Part shown: positions 1-13,200 of the stretch, piece by piece | Layout: the number at the start of each line of letters is the position of its first letter | How positions within the stretch are numbered: the stretch's first letter is position 1 | From: Nilaparvata lugens | Taxonomy: Eukaryota > Arthropoda > Insecta > Hemiptera > Delphacidae | Assembly: GCF_014356525.2 (NCBI RefSeq) | Contig: NC_052516.1 | Coordinates: 27,043,796 to 27,107,795 of the forward strand | Length of the DNA stretch: 64,000 bases | Direction: 5' to 3' | Notes under the pieces: model-generated | Seen by the model: only the letters and a program-made list of their open reading frames with translations | The model's database searches: none | Told to the model about the DNA's origin: nothing | Position numbers and translations under genes: made by a program

Positions 1-175
1 TTTATCAGTATTGCGGGTTGCCTATCCGTTTGTTGCACTCAGCTACCTCTTTATGAGTTCTGACTCCCTGGTACAAAAACTTAGAATCACTAAAATCCTA
101 CCAGGGCAGCAGAATCATAAAAGAGGTATTGCAAAATTTATCAGTATTGCGGGTTGCCTATTCTTTTGTTGCACG
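1..175 (+). repeat. Direct repeat of about 38 bp, offset 136 bp
   Basis: The segment at 1-38 (starting TTTATCAGTATTGCGGGTTG) recurs at 137-174 with only a few changes. The left copy touches the window edge, so the array may continue outside. Short open frames across it look like chance and match no family I know. Confidence 0.6.
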
Positions 176-1587
176 GCGCTAACATTTACTCAGCAGAAAA
201 TTCTACCAAATTGATTTATGTGTCAATAGATCAATTCAAATTGATCTATGTGTTGATATCACCTGGGCTGCAAAAATTTATAAGAAATACTGTTGCATGT
301 CGGGTTTGTTGTCTACAATATTATCAAAAGTTTTGATAACATTAAGTTTTCATTACTTTGGATGGTTGACTTCATAAAAGAGTCAATCTTCCACTTTTTC
401 AAGTATGACATTTAAATGACAAAGAATTCATTCTTTCATAAATTGAGAGAATAATATTTGTATTTTATGTTGAGGATAGTAATATGATAAATTATTTTCC
501 AAACAATGTTTTATTGTTTTGAAAATATTTATCACGAAAAAGACAACACAAATAAAATCCAAGCTTGTTTTAATTCAAATTTTTGTGACTTGATTGAAAA
601 GGCATCTAGGAAAAAAATGCCCACAGTACTGTCGATTTTATTTACAGTAAATGTGCCAATATTCTAATACAATCTTTCATCTTAATAGTATATTAACAAA
701 CGTTACACTATATTTTATCCTGTAGTATTTACACTAACTATAACGGATTCCCAACATTTGTATATAAAATATAATACAAGTATTTGTAGAATGATCAGCA
801 TAAATTATTGCAAGATACATGAGTCTTATATATTTTACGATGTTTTTGGTATTTACATTTTACAATACATTTGAGGTGCTATGCGACAGAATCCATATTC
901 ACAAAATATGTTACTTCAACGAATAAGATAGATAATGTTGAGTTTTGTGACTATAAGAGAAAGGTCATTTTGAAACAACTTACTGTATAATTTATGCACA
1001 ATATATGTGGATTCTATTGAACAATATATTTTTCAAAAAGGTTGTTTTATAATATATGAACAGTAGGCTACACATTTCAAAGTAAATTCAGTACACAGTC
1101 CACATCTGAAACTAAATTTTTATCTAGATTAACATGGACGAAAGTTTTTAGAAAGAACTATGAATGTGTACAACAAGATAAATATGTTTATATGTTTTAG
1201 AACCTTTTTTTATTTAGAACATGATTACTTTTGCACAACACCTCGTTACTGTACAATAATCTTCCACTTTTTCCCCAAACTGGTTGATTGTAATTAATTT
1301 ATTATATTAGTTACATTTTTCATAGGTACTTTGAAAAATGTTGGTGCCAATTGAATAATCTTCAGATTTCTAAATGAATAGATAGCGATTATTTGTTTTC
1401 CTGGGGATATTTTAGAAAGTACCCAACATATAATTATTATTGGACTAAGCAATGTAATGTTCTAGGTGTGGAATGCACTAACAACTGATTGCTACAAATT
1501 TTATAAAGTATTGTAAACTCTATTGAGATTTAATATTAATGCCTAACTGAAAGACTATAGTGAGAGTCTAGAAGCCGATCGCATAAT

Positions 1588-1721
1588 AGCCGGTTAAATT
1601 TTAATCGTGATTAATTCCACGAGAACCAATCAGATAAGCCGTCTTATCAAAAAGGAATTCTCTGATTGGTTACCGTAAAATTAATCACGGTTAAAATTTA
1701 ACCGGCTTTAGTGCAACCGGG
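1588..1721. mobile_element. Palindromic MITE, family A (GCCGGTTAAA), copy 1
   Basis: The two ends are inverted copies: GCCGGTTAAATTTTAATCGT on the left and its complement ending at AACCGGC on the right, followed by GTGCAACCGGG. The middle carries CCAATCAGA on one arm and its complement on the other, so the whole piece can fold into one hairpin. No coding capacity. Further copies lie at 4664, 5025, 28160 and 60348, which identifies it as a dispersed element. Confidence 0.8.
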
Positions 1722-2754
1722 TCAACGTATGTAACACATGTTAAAGAAGTAATCTTTTTTCCTATTTTTTAGTTTTTAAAACTTAAAAACTAAAAGATAA
1801 TGAAGATACTTCATAGCTTAACATTGAAAACAAATAATAATTTCAAAATTAAATTTCCAACAAAAAAAGGCAACCCAAAAACGGTTTCCATTGAACAAGC
1901 CCATTTAAACCCCAAGAACCATTGTGCCCTGGATATACTATCTTTTCAAAAATATTCCCAAACTGATACAAAATAAAAAAATGTACTTTGAAAGTATACT
2001 TTTAGAAATAAACTATAGAAACCATATCTGAAAATACTTAAAATAAATAATTAGGGAAACTTTTAGAAGTGTACTATTATGAAGTATTATAGTAAGAATA
2101 ATCAATGGCCAAAACACTGTCTTTTGTAAATTTGAATAAAAAATAAAATTTATTTTCTATGTACTCTATTTACATGGAAGTTGGCTCACATAATCATTAA
2201 CATAGAATGAACAATCTAAATTATATAGATAAACATAGATTGTTTAATCTATGTCATTAGCCTCAAATATTACAAATTGATGGTAATTTGTCAAGTCCAA
2301 CACTTTCTTAATAATTTCCTCATATTAAATGGCAACACTGTAAAAGATCATATGTGAATATTGTCCTCAACACATGTCCAACATTTTGATTACTTAGCAC
2401 ACACAGTTCTTCAAGTATACGTTACAGTATACTAATTTATTGTAACCAATATACTACTGCTATTAGTAACTTGGGAAGTCCGTATTAATGTTTGTCACTC
2501 GAAAATACTTCAAATAAATTCAACAAACAATAGTTATTTTTAAAGGAAAACGTCTAATAACACCACAGAAGAAATAAAGTCAAAAAATCTGAGATCTTGT
2601 CTTTGCAGAAAAATAAATATGACACAGCACTTTTTCGGTTTATAAATGCTCGTATCCAATGTCCAGTCTGATAATATTTTCAAATAAATCATGTCAATAG
2701 TAATTGTTTTAGCGAAAATGAAGAAAAATTATGAATTTGAACCGCTTCACGATC

Positions 2755-3000
2755 CAATGCTACTTCCTTGATCTAAAATAATTCAAAGTAATTACCATTA
2801 GCTGATGATGGCCAAATGAGTCGTAGACTTGTGCGTGGGTAATGAAAGGGGGAGGGATGATGGAGGGATACCTACAGTTTTAGGTAGCTTCCGAACCACA
2901 GGGAAGTGAAGTTGCGGCTCATGAATGTCTATTAGCGGAGCTGACATCAAGCAGACACCGTTCCAACGGGGGAACCGATTGCACGTAGCTTATCTCAATT
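2755..3000 (-). repeat. SINE-like repeat, copy 1 (diverged)
   Basis: It shares blocks with 58860-59165 in the same order: CTTGTGCGTGGGTAATGA, then TTTTAGGTAG.TTCCGAACCAC.GGGAAG, then a CTCATGAAT block and a TTCCAACGGG block. On the minus strand the better copy has a polymerase III B-box-like GGTTCGAAACC, hence the SINE suggestion and the strand. A clear A box was not found, so the class is uncertain. Confidence 0.45.
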
Positions 3001-3688
3001 TTTGAGATAATAGCCTACGGTCTAGCCTAAACATCTCCATTTTCATATTCAGTTCAATTTTTTAAGTAGAAAATACCGATAAATTTTCCCGGGAATATTT
3101 TGCATTAATTAAATAATTTTACATTTTTATCTTATGAATAGAAATATAATTTGGTAAGTGATAAATACAGAATGAACAAAACGTTACTACCCGTCTTAAA
3201 GCTTAGGTTACAGAACCTCATGGGTCACTAACGCTTGGGCCTTCACTATATTAGATGATATTGATTCATAAGTGCATATTGGTGCTCTAATCTTAGGGTT
3301 GGAGTTATAAACGATACTTTCTTAGGAATTTCTAGGCCAAGCACGATTGAGCGTAAGATCAAGGAAATAGCATTGCATTAAAAAAAACTACCAGACCCTA
3401 AACAACTCAATCTCCAGTAAACTTTCAGATGCTTTTGTATGTAAATTTCACATCATACAAATTTTAATAATCAATTTTCTGGAAAGAACTAAGTCAAAAT
3501 TTCACTTTAACCCCCCAAGTTTTGGACGAAACTATTCAACAATACATCACATCAACACATCAATTCCCCTCAAAAATTTCACCAGGTCGTTTCACGCTGC
3601 ATAGAAGAAGACTAAAGGCCGTATTTATAAACGATTCCTAAAAACTATTTCTGCCAAGCACGATTTAGTTTCCTATCAATATAATTTG

Positions 3689-3909
3689 GTAGAGTGAGGT
3701 CCACGTTATAATGGCAGTGGATAAAGATAGAAGAATAGCGATGTCGATTCTCTGCATTACTTAATTATATTTCTACACTGTCAAAAACATACTTGGCATC
3801 GTTGTGGACCTGGAAAAGGATAGTACCACCGGCTTTGTCGAATGATAGACAAGGATAGCAAAACCAAAGTTGATCAAATACTGTCATTATAACGTAGACC
3901 TCACTATAG
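3689..3909. mobile_element. MITE, family B (TATAGTGAGGTCCACG), copy 1
   Basis: The left end reads AGTGAGGTCCACGTTATAAT and the right end is its complement, ATTATAACGTAGACCTCACT. Subterminal blocks GGCAGTGGATAAAGATAG and AATGATAGACAAGGATAGCA are shared with copies at 10634 and 27067. It has no open frame. TA-rich edges fit a Tc1/mariner-type MITE, but I could not prove a TA target duplication. Confidence 0.75.
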
Positions 3910-4249
3910 GAAAGTATAATTTATTAGTCAGTTCAACGATTCTGACTACTAGAATCATTTGTGTTTCGCTATTCAAATATATATATAAGTACGGCCCTAT
4001 ATCACCGTAGCATGGTGATATAGATCAACCACAAATAATAATTTACGTTCAATTTCACGATGAGCCCCAAAACGATAATTCACGTTAAATTTCACTATCA
4101 AACAATAATTCACGTTCAATTTCGAAGCCTTATCACTTGGGGACGAAGCTTTATCACTTTAGAAGATCACACATGCCTTACAGCCTGTTCGGTGGACTGA
4201 AGTTTTTCTCGCAATTTTCGACATGATGCGCTGAACAGTTGTAGAGTTA

Positions 4250-7200
4250 TCAGTTAAATTGGAACTTGAACTGGAAGGGACTGCCGTGGAACTGATGGAA
4301 CTGCTGGAACGGATTGAAATCGCCGTGCATTTCTGGAGATTCCGGATCTAGTGGATCGTCGCCCATGTCGAATTTTTTCCTCTTTTCTGTAGAAAAGGAG
4401 TAAAATCATCAAATTTCGAAAAATCAGTAAGAAATTATTAGAGAATCAGCAATTTGAATAAATCCATTAAATTAATGATTCTTTTCGCAAAAAGTAACAC
4501 AAAATGACGTATAGTGTCTTATATCGTATTGTGTATTCTCTTCAAAAAGTGCATGTACACTAGCATGTATCCATTCTTCGTAACATAATTTTTTGAATGG
4601 ATACAGTAGGATAGCTGTTTTAGATTATCAAGATTAGAAACAGAAAATGGTAGGAACTAGAAGTGCCGGTTGCAAAAAACCGTTTAAATTTTAATTGTAA
4701 TCAATTTTATGAGAACCAATCAGAGAAGCTTTCTTTTCAGAAAAGTCTTCTGACTGGTTCTCGTGATATTAATCAGGCTAAAAATGTAACTGTCTTTCGT
4801 GCAACCGGACCCAAGAATGTAGACAAACTCACTTAATGCACCACAACACAAAGCCTTTTTTACCAATAGACCTTATTGTAGACTTTTTATAGGCTTAATA
4901 GACCTACTTGGGACTAGAGATAGGCATCATGTCAACTTTTTTCTCTTGGTTCTCTTGGTAATAATATTTGGGATTAAATGAATTTATTTCATTTCTTCCT
5001 ATATTTACTTTATAGATAATTATAGGCCTAGTTGCACAAGTCTATCAAATTTTGAGGGTGATCAAATGCCACGAGAACCAATCAGAGAAGCATTCTCTAA
5101 TTAGTTCTCGTGGAGTTCTATCCCGTTAATTTTGAAATTCAACAGACTTTTGTGCAACCGGGCTATTATAATATTATACTAATGTATTTATAGATATCAC
5201 TGTTGAAATTTAACGGACGTTTGTGCAACCAGGCCATTGTAGTATATTACACTAATTTATTTATAGATATTATGAATGAATTTAATATATGTGTATATTT
5301 GATGGAGAAACTGAAAATAGATACCTTCGTCTGTTAAGACCTCTTTGGCAGCGGCAATGTCAATAAACATTTTTTCGGCTTTTTTCTTTTCATCGCCCTC
5401 CTGGAAATTGTCCGGGTGCCACGTTTGAGCTGCTTTTCTGAAAAAGAAGCACAAAAAATATAAATAATAACTTGATAAATGAATAGAGAGGCTACGCAAT
5501 ACTTCGACTACAATGTAGTATCAGATTGTAGAAATATTTATAGAAATAGATTGTAATTAAATATTTCCTAATCTTTCCTAGAATATTGGTGTTTTTAGTC
5601 ATTTATAGCATCGAAATTCAAAATTGCAGTGCATGAAGTTTCAGTGAAAAGTGAAATCGTAAAAGAAATAATATTTACATAACCTACATTTCATCAAATT
5701 TTAGTTCTATTGGCCAAAAAACTCTATTTGTATGAAGGATCCAAGAATATGTGTAAAAATTCTATTTGAAGGTGATTGGTCGATCAAGCTCTCGATCGTT
5801 AACGTCCAGCAAACACGTGCCAAAACCTGAATCCCAACTAAGAACTCTCTGTGCTCTTAAAAAAGTTGAATACAATATTCACTTTCTCTTTTTGGATTTT
5901 ATAATGACACTCATGACATAACATGCTATACATTAAAAGAAAATATGAAAAGTCACACCACTACTATCTAGATTTACAGTAAACTCACAGTTATACACAC
6001 ATAGATTTTTATAAAATATGAAAAGACAGTTACACCACTACCACCTAGATTTACAGTTACACAAACATCGATTTTTGGACGTAAAAGTTTTTGCCATCCT
6101 TATGAAATCTACCAGATTAAACGGAACCTGACAAACATAAACTGCTTGACATCATCTGTTTAATCTAATAGAATTTAGAAGGACGGCAAAGAATCGTACG
6201 TCCATAATTCGATGGGTGTGTAACTGGTTTAAGGGTACTGAATGATTTACTGATAGATACAATATTCTTCTCAATTATGAATGATTGGAAAAGGAATGGG
6301 CTTAAAGCCCAAACTGTTCCTTTCCCAAATTTGGATAGGAATTGTCCAAAAATAGGTTATGTTCATCACTTCATAAGTTTTAATTTAATTTTATTTTCAA
6401 TTTTATAGTTTAATTTTAATGATTTTAATTTTATTTCCGTTGAACACAAACCTGTAAGCTTTGACGATTTCCTTTTTGGTGGCAGTCTTTTTCACGCCCA
6501 AAATTTTATAGTAGTCTCTCTTTTCAGTTTGTTTTCGCAGCTTCTGCGCCCTCACAATTCCCTCCTTCGCCCTCTTGAATGAGTCATTGATATCTAAGGC
6601 ATCGTGGTAGTCTTTTATTGCTGCAAACCAAACGCATTATTTCAATAATTATGATAACATTTTAATTGAAAAATCACTCGAACAACGTTGATAACTGTAA
6701 ACAATATATGATAAAATGTATTTTTGAGTACACAGAATTAAAAATAATTATAGAAAGGTAAACATAAGATCAAAGGATTTATTGGATTGATCGAGAAAAA
6801 TAACATAATAACATTGAGAAAAATAACATCGAATAGAGTATTTTAATATGGCTAAATGAATTGTTTGATTATTATAGGAATAACTAAGGTAGCATCCTTT
6901 TTAAACTTTTTTACAAAAACAGTACTAGTTACACCACTCATGCCATTTTCAAGTGTCAAAAATGGATGAATTTTGTTGAATTAGTAGTGTTTATGTAAAA
7001 AGTTTATAAAAGGTACTAGTTATTTCTATAATCATCAATTATACGATCGCTCTAATTCATAAGTTTCCTGCTTATGCAGCTTAATTCATAAGCTTAACTG
7101 GAGGAATAACTGTTTATTATTATTATTAATATTATCATGATTACTGATTAATTATTATATTTGTAGCAGACTTTAAGCCTCATCTTTCCTAAAGGTGCCT

Positions 7201-10200
7201 CAAAAACCTCTAAGATTCAGTTTTCTGTAAATTTTGTCAAATTCAACCATCGGACAGAAAAAGTATTATTGTTGACTCTTGTTACTAAATAAAATCTCAA
7301 TGATGTTGAACCCTGATTCAAAGGAGTATTCCCTATCATTATTCTCATTCATAATGAATTCTCTATTAAAGTTATTATCATTCATAGATGAGTAGTAGAG
7401 TCAATTGAAGAGTAGATACAGCAATATTTTTTATTTAAAATGTATGATGGTGGCTGACCTTCGTCGTACATGTCGTTCTTGATGTAGGCTTCGGCGCGGT
7501 CGCAGAGAACGGCCGGCTCCTTGTTGATGGCGAGGGCCTCGCCACAGGCCTTCACACTTTTGCCGGCCTCGTTGTTGTGCAGGTGGCACTGGCAAAGCTG
7601 GACCAACGCCGCGTATCTGATCATTGCCACGTCCGGCTCGTTCTTCAACACCTGGCACACAACAATCACATATCATTGCCAACAACACATCATTAAACAA
7701 CTGAGGCAAGAACCTGACAACGAAAAAACAACAAATTCCAACATCATATTATCTCAAATCATTGCCAAGAACACACAGTATTTACAGAACGGGTACCGTA
7801 GCTTTGCCTCGGTGACTTTGAAACGGCATATAGGCATGGTATGGTTCGCAGAGTAAAAACATTCACAAAAACCATCAGGCTTCAGAGACCCTAGATCCCT
7901 AGATAGAGGAAGCTCCCTACACACAAAGATGTCAGCTGATAGGCTGTGTTGTGCTAACTCAAAAAAGCACCTTGTTTTCGGATGCAACACGTTGCTTTTG
8001 AGAAGATACAAAAGTGCATCTGTTGCTTATGGAAAGATACATTAAAGCTACTTATGTATCTTTTCGAATGCAACACGTTGCTTTTGAGAAGATACAAAAG
8101 AGCATCTGTTGCTTATGGAAAGATACTTCTTCAAAAATGTTGGATGTTTTGAACGGGTAGTATTGTAGTCTAGTGCACGGTATTTAGATGAAAACGGTAG
8201 GGGCCACGTAATGTGTGCGCAGTGGCCAGCCAGCTAGATTGCGTCATCGCCACCAAACAAGGTTTTTAACACCTATTGTCAATTGAAACTTATTGTTGTT
8301 AAAAACAGTTGATTGGACATAAAATGACGTCAGCTACACCTGAAATTTAGCACAAACATGCGCGTGACACCTACCGTCTTCTTCTATATACCGTGGTCTA
8401 GTGACCCTCCGCCGATAGGTAAAGCCACAGGTCCCGGACTGTAGATATCGATATATAGGTCTCCCGATAAACCGCAACATCTCAAATAGAATCATTACCA
8501 AGGACACATCATACAAGAGCAGTCTTACAAGATATCGTAATATAAAAAATCGGATGTTTAGCAGAAAAAAGTATTTTAATTTATTATGCCAAGTTTATTT
8601 ATAGAGCGGAGCGGCCTTACTCCTCTCAGTATTTTTAGTTGTTTTATTATGAGTAGTACACCCCAATCGGGCTTATGCCTAGGGTTGTCCACTTTTATTT
8701 CACATTTTTATATCTTTCTTTTTTATTCTGTATTATGTTTGTTTGTGAAATAAATGAATTGATTGATTGATTGTTAGGTATTAACTATAATTATTTGAAT
8801 ACAACAGATAATTTTTGTTGTTCTCAACTTCTATAATACAGTGTAACTGAAAGGGAGGGCTTCTTCTCTTCTACAATATTTACTTAAATTCTACCGCTTT
8901 CAAATCTCTTGAATCCTTGATTGGTTAGGAGCTTACATCGTGGATTTGTTCATTCAAATGCACAGGTTCTAATAGATTGCTAGCATTTCAATTTGGGCCT
9001 CAGTCTTTCTATGAAACTAGATTTTGAGTTGAATAAGAAAAACAACAGGAGTTTGGCACTCACGATAAGGAAAAATATTTAACTTGTGACATTCACAATT
9101 TATACAGCACAAGACACACTACTCAATAATTCACACAGAACTAAAACCATCTTTTATATATGATACTTATAATCAAAGACCTTAAAGATGCATAGACTCA
9201 CATGCAGCGCTAGTGTCGTACTTGGAATTGAAATCGGCCATTGAGGGGGCAACCAATAAGATTATTACATACCAATGCCATTGTAATCTATAATATTAAA
9301 AAATATATAGATATAATATCTCGTGCTAAAATACCCCAATGGCGGCCTTCAATTTCAAGTAAGAGCTATCATTGGGAAGGCATAGGCATGTGGGTCTATA
9401 TATCTTTAAGGTCATTGCTTATAATTTCACTACGAAATTAACAAATAATTTCCATATGCATCTTTCAAAATATCAAACTGAACTGTATTATTTTATAGAT
9501 TAAATAATTTGAAATTATTCTCATGAGTCTCAAATCATGTCATTACTAAGGAAAAATAATGCATTAATACCTCTTACAGACAAGCAAATTTAACTGGTGA
9601 GGTAGGGTCTGCCCAATGGAGATCGTTTCCTTCATTCATATGAACTTCCTATGTTTTCCTATTATTTTCTCAAAAAGGACAAAGGAGTGAGTCAAATTCG
9701 TTGGCCAACAAACTTGATCTATAGAATGGTTTAAAGAATATGTGTTATGAGTTCATTGATCTCCAGTGTTCTCCAGTTTTCGTAAAACATAGGAAAGGGA
9801 ATTACAAATTGAAACATTTACCTTATTTGCTGAATCGACACAATCAGAATATTCCTTGTTTTCTAAGGCAGTCTGGCAGTCGGTGAGGAATTTTTCAATT
9901 TTCTTCACTTTCTTATAATGTGGAAAACAGTCGCTGTGTTCTGGGTCTAGTTTAAGGCACTCTCGGACTTCTCTGAAATATAAATAGTATAACAAATTAA
10001 TTTTTGAATAGAATATCTTCAACTTGATTATGTATTCCTGTGAATGAATAAATTAATTAAAGAATATTACATATTTTAACAAAAAGAACTACACTAAGAC
10101 AGTAGAATATGAACATACATTGATTTGTACAATGCTAGGAGTAGATGAATGTAATTTCTAGTGAACTGGCTCACATCTATAGTAAGATTTCATAGGAGAG

Positions 10201-13200
10201 CATTGTTGTCACCTATGATTTTCTACCGCCTTCTATAGTATGTATTTGTTATTCAAGCTCCGATCCAATTTCAAAAGTTGATTCTAAATATTAAAACTAC
10301 TTACTTACTTTTACTACTTACTTACTTTTACTACTTGCTACTATTTGGTTACGCACCTCAACGAGTCCTGATACTCTCCCAGCTGATAGTGCAGCATGGA
10401 AAGTTTATAATATCCGGCAGTGTTGTCGGGTTGGAGTTTGGTGGTGGACTTGAGGTCCCAAATGGCGGCCATCGTGTTTCCCGACGACAGATGGCAGTGT
10501 GAGCGCAACTCTCGAAGCTGCGACGACCATGGACATGACTAGAGAACAAACACAACATTCATTTATGTAAAACTAAATCAATTTCTTCCAATCAAACATA
10601 TTATTTCAACGTTAAAAAAGTTGCACATTTGTCTCTATAGTGAAGTCCACGTTATAATGGCAGTGGATAAAGATAGAACACCAGTGTTGCCTGCGCTCTG
10701 CCTTAATTATATTTATACATTGTCAAAACCAGATTTGGCATCTTTGCTGAGCTAGAAAAGGATAGTACTATCTGCTTTGTCGAATGATAGACAAGGATAG
10801 CAGCATCAAAGTTAATCAAATACTGTCATTATAACGTGGACTTCACTATAGAAGCACGAAACGATTTTTTCCTTTCAAATTTAATGATAGAAGAGTTGTG
10901 ATTCGTGTATCTAGAGACTAACACACATTATATCAAAGTTGAAAAAGTTTCACTTACGTCTCTAGATGCACAAAACAAATTTTTTATTTCAATTTAATGA
11001 TACAATAATTGTGAATTATGTATCTGGAGACTAAAAGTGGAACTTTATTCTCAGTTGGAAAAAATTATTGTCACATCTTGGGTTGGAAACAGTTTTGTGA
11101 TGTAGAAAAGACTTGAACCCGCAAAGCAAACAACATTTTTCGTCCAACTGCATTAATGAATTCTACAATATGAGATTAATACATTGACTCAAATAAAAAA
11201 CTTTTTCCCCTTTTGGACTGTAACTCTCATCTTGGCTCGGGAGCAATTTTTTGTTGTAGAAAAAAGTATTTAATCTCATGAAGCAAACAACATTATTATG
11301 TTTCCTCAACCTACATCAATGAATTCTACAATATTGTAATACTTGTGAGTGTTATTTATTTAGTAGATGGAGCAAACAAACAATGCAATTATGAAGAAAA
11401 TTACTAGTAGGTACCCTTTTGTTACATTTTTATGACAAGGCATAAGTGCTCGAAACTAGTCGTGTTATTGACCGAACGTAGTGAGGTCTATGTTTCAACT
11501 CGATTTGCTTTTGTCTGTCTGTATGTAACGCGATTACGGCCAAATGCGTTGATAGAATTCGATGAGATTTGGCAGAAATATTCCTTTTTCAACTGCGCGT
11601 CGATGTATACACAAGGTTTTTTGAAATTTTACATTTTAAGGATAATATGAAAAGAAAAGGAATTCCTCCATACTCTGATATCACTATATAATAATATATA
11701 ATCTACTTTGATGATAGGATCAATCAGACTATAGAATTATTCATAATCAATCAGCTGACAAGTGGATTATTCATTGCACGCATTACACAGATGTCTGGCC
11801 GTGTCTATTTCTATAGGGTTGGGTTTCAATATTTTTTATTGATATTCTCACATTTAAAAACCCAAATATAATAGCTGATTGAAAATAAAAAAAATATTAA
11901 ATGAACTGAATAATGCCGGAGAAATTATAATATTCTTGATTGAAAAATATTAATTTAAAAATAGTTGAGAAATATTTTTATCAGATGGGAAGATTATCAC
12001 GAAACTGGATAAATCATCATACGTGGTACAAATTGATACAAATTCAAACGTGAACTGAATTTAGTGACATATTATGGGAGTTTTTGATCTTGGAGAAAAC
12101 AAAAAACAGTTTTTAAGATTAAATTATGATTCAACTGTGAATTGTGAATCAACTAGAACAGGTGAAATCAGATACTTGTGGATGAGAAAACTGCGTGAGA
12201 TCTACTGTTCACAGAGCTACTAGTATATTAAAATATAACAAAAGGGTACTGATAATTTTCTATAATTAAACATTCAAGTAGACTTTTTAAAATACTTCAT
12301 TAAACAATGCAATATTTAGAAAATATAATTATTTAGAAGTTTTATTTTGCTGAGGGTGATGTCCACATGAGCTTTAGACTTGTGGCCTCATTAATTATAT
12401 TCAGAGGAGTTGGCTCAAGCGGTCACCTTTCCAAATGGAGTTTCAGTTATAAGAATTATTGAATATTTAGAATACAATGACATGAAGCGGTTTCGTCATA
12501 TTCAAGTTAATTACATTTTATTGTAAAGTACGGTGTTGTTGTAATATTGTAGTCAAATTCACGTTACCATTTTGAAACACATGCTGCATGAACCGCTTCA
12601 CCAATTTGTCAGAGTTTTTTGTTTCCGTGCCTATCGCTGATTTATCTATCATGCTATCTACATAATCACAATTTTAATTACAAGCGAGTGACATCCACTC
12701 AAGGTTTTATTTTGTTGTTAGTGCGGAAGGACAATTTTTGCATTATTGGAACATTGTGGAATCAAATTTATTTGAATCATGGACAATTGGACATCAAAAA
12801 AAATGGATTACCTTTTAATCCAATAGATATGTACAATGAGTATACAAATGAGCTGATTGTAAAGCACGATGAAGTTGTATGAGAGGAAAAATGTAGAAAA
12901 ATCGAAATAGTGTAGAATACTATGGAAGACTCACCTCAATTATTGGATTCAATACTTCAATGGCGTCCCCGAAACTTCCTCCTTTCATTAAAAATTGAGC
13001 ATTATCATAATCATTTTGCAATTGATCGGCCATCCTAAACCCATTGTGAGCTTCTTCATTATCTTGAAGTTTCAACTGGAAAAATCATTAGAGAAAACCT
13101 TGTAAAAATTAACAGAATACAATAACATCATTCAAATATGAATGAATTAGCATAAAATGAAGATATTTATTTTAACAATTACAATATTATTACAGTAGTA

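Larger units (their letters stand above)
176..4249. other. Intergenic, repeat-bearing DNA downstream of DNAJC3
   Basis: No coding exon can be supported here. The stretch is AT-rich and holds two recognisable palindromic elements (1588-1721 and 3689-3909), a SINE-like copy (about 2755-3000), and three imperfect copies of a unit like AATAATTCACGTTCAATTTC between 4036 and 4125. It contains the 3' flank of the minus-strand DNAJC3 gene. I could not fix that gene's polyadenylation site. Confidence 0.5.
7660..9815. other. DNAJC3 intron 7, packed with non-coding repeats
   Basis: This 2.2-kb intron separates exons at 7459-7651 and 9822-9972. It holds an 86-bp tandem duplication, a TIR element, a LINE-type tail and a further inverted-repeat element, each listed separately. 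No extra exon is needed, because the flanking exons join in phase to continue the TPR region. Confidence 0.7.

Noticed and set aside
7521..7856. Plus-strand frame of 111 codons
   Set aside because: It overlaps the GC-rich DNAJC3 exon on the other strand and shows no domain; the minus-strand exon has clear TPR homology.
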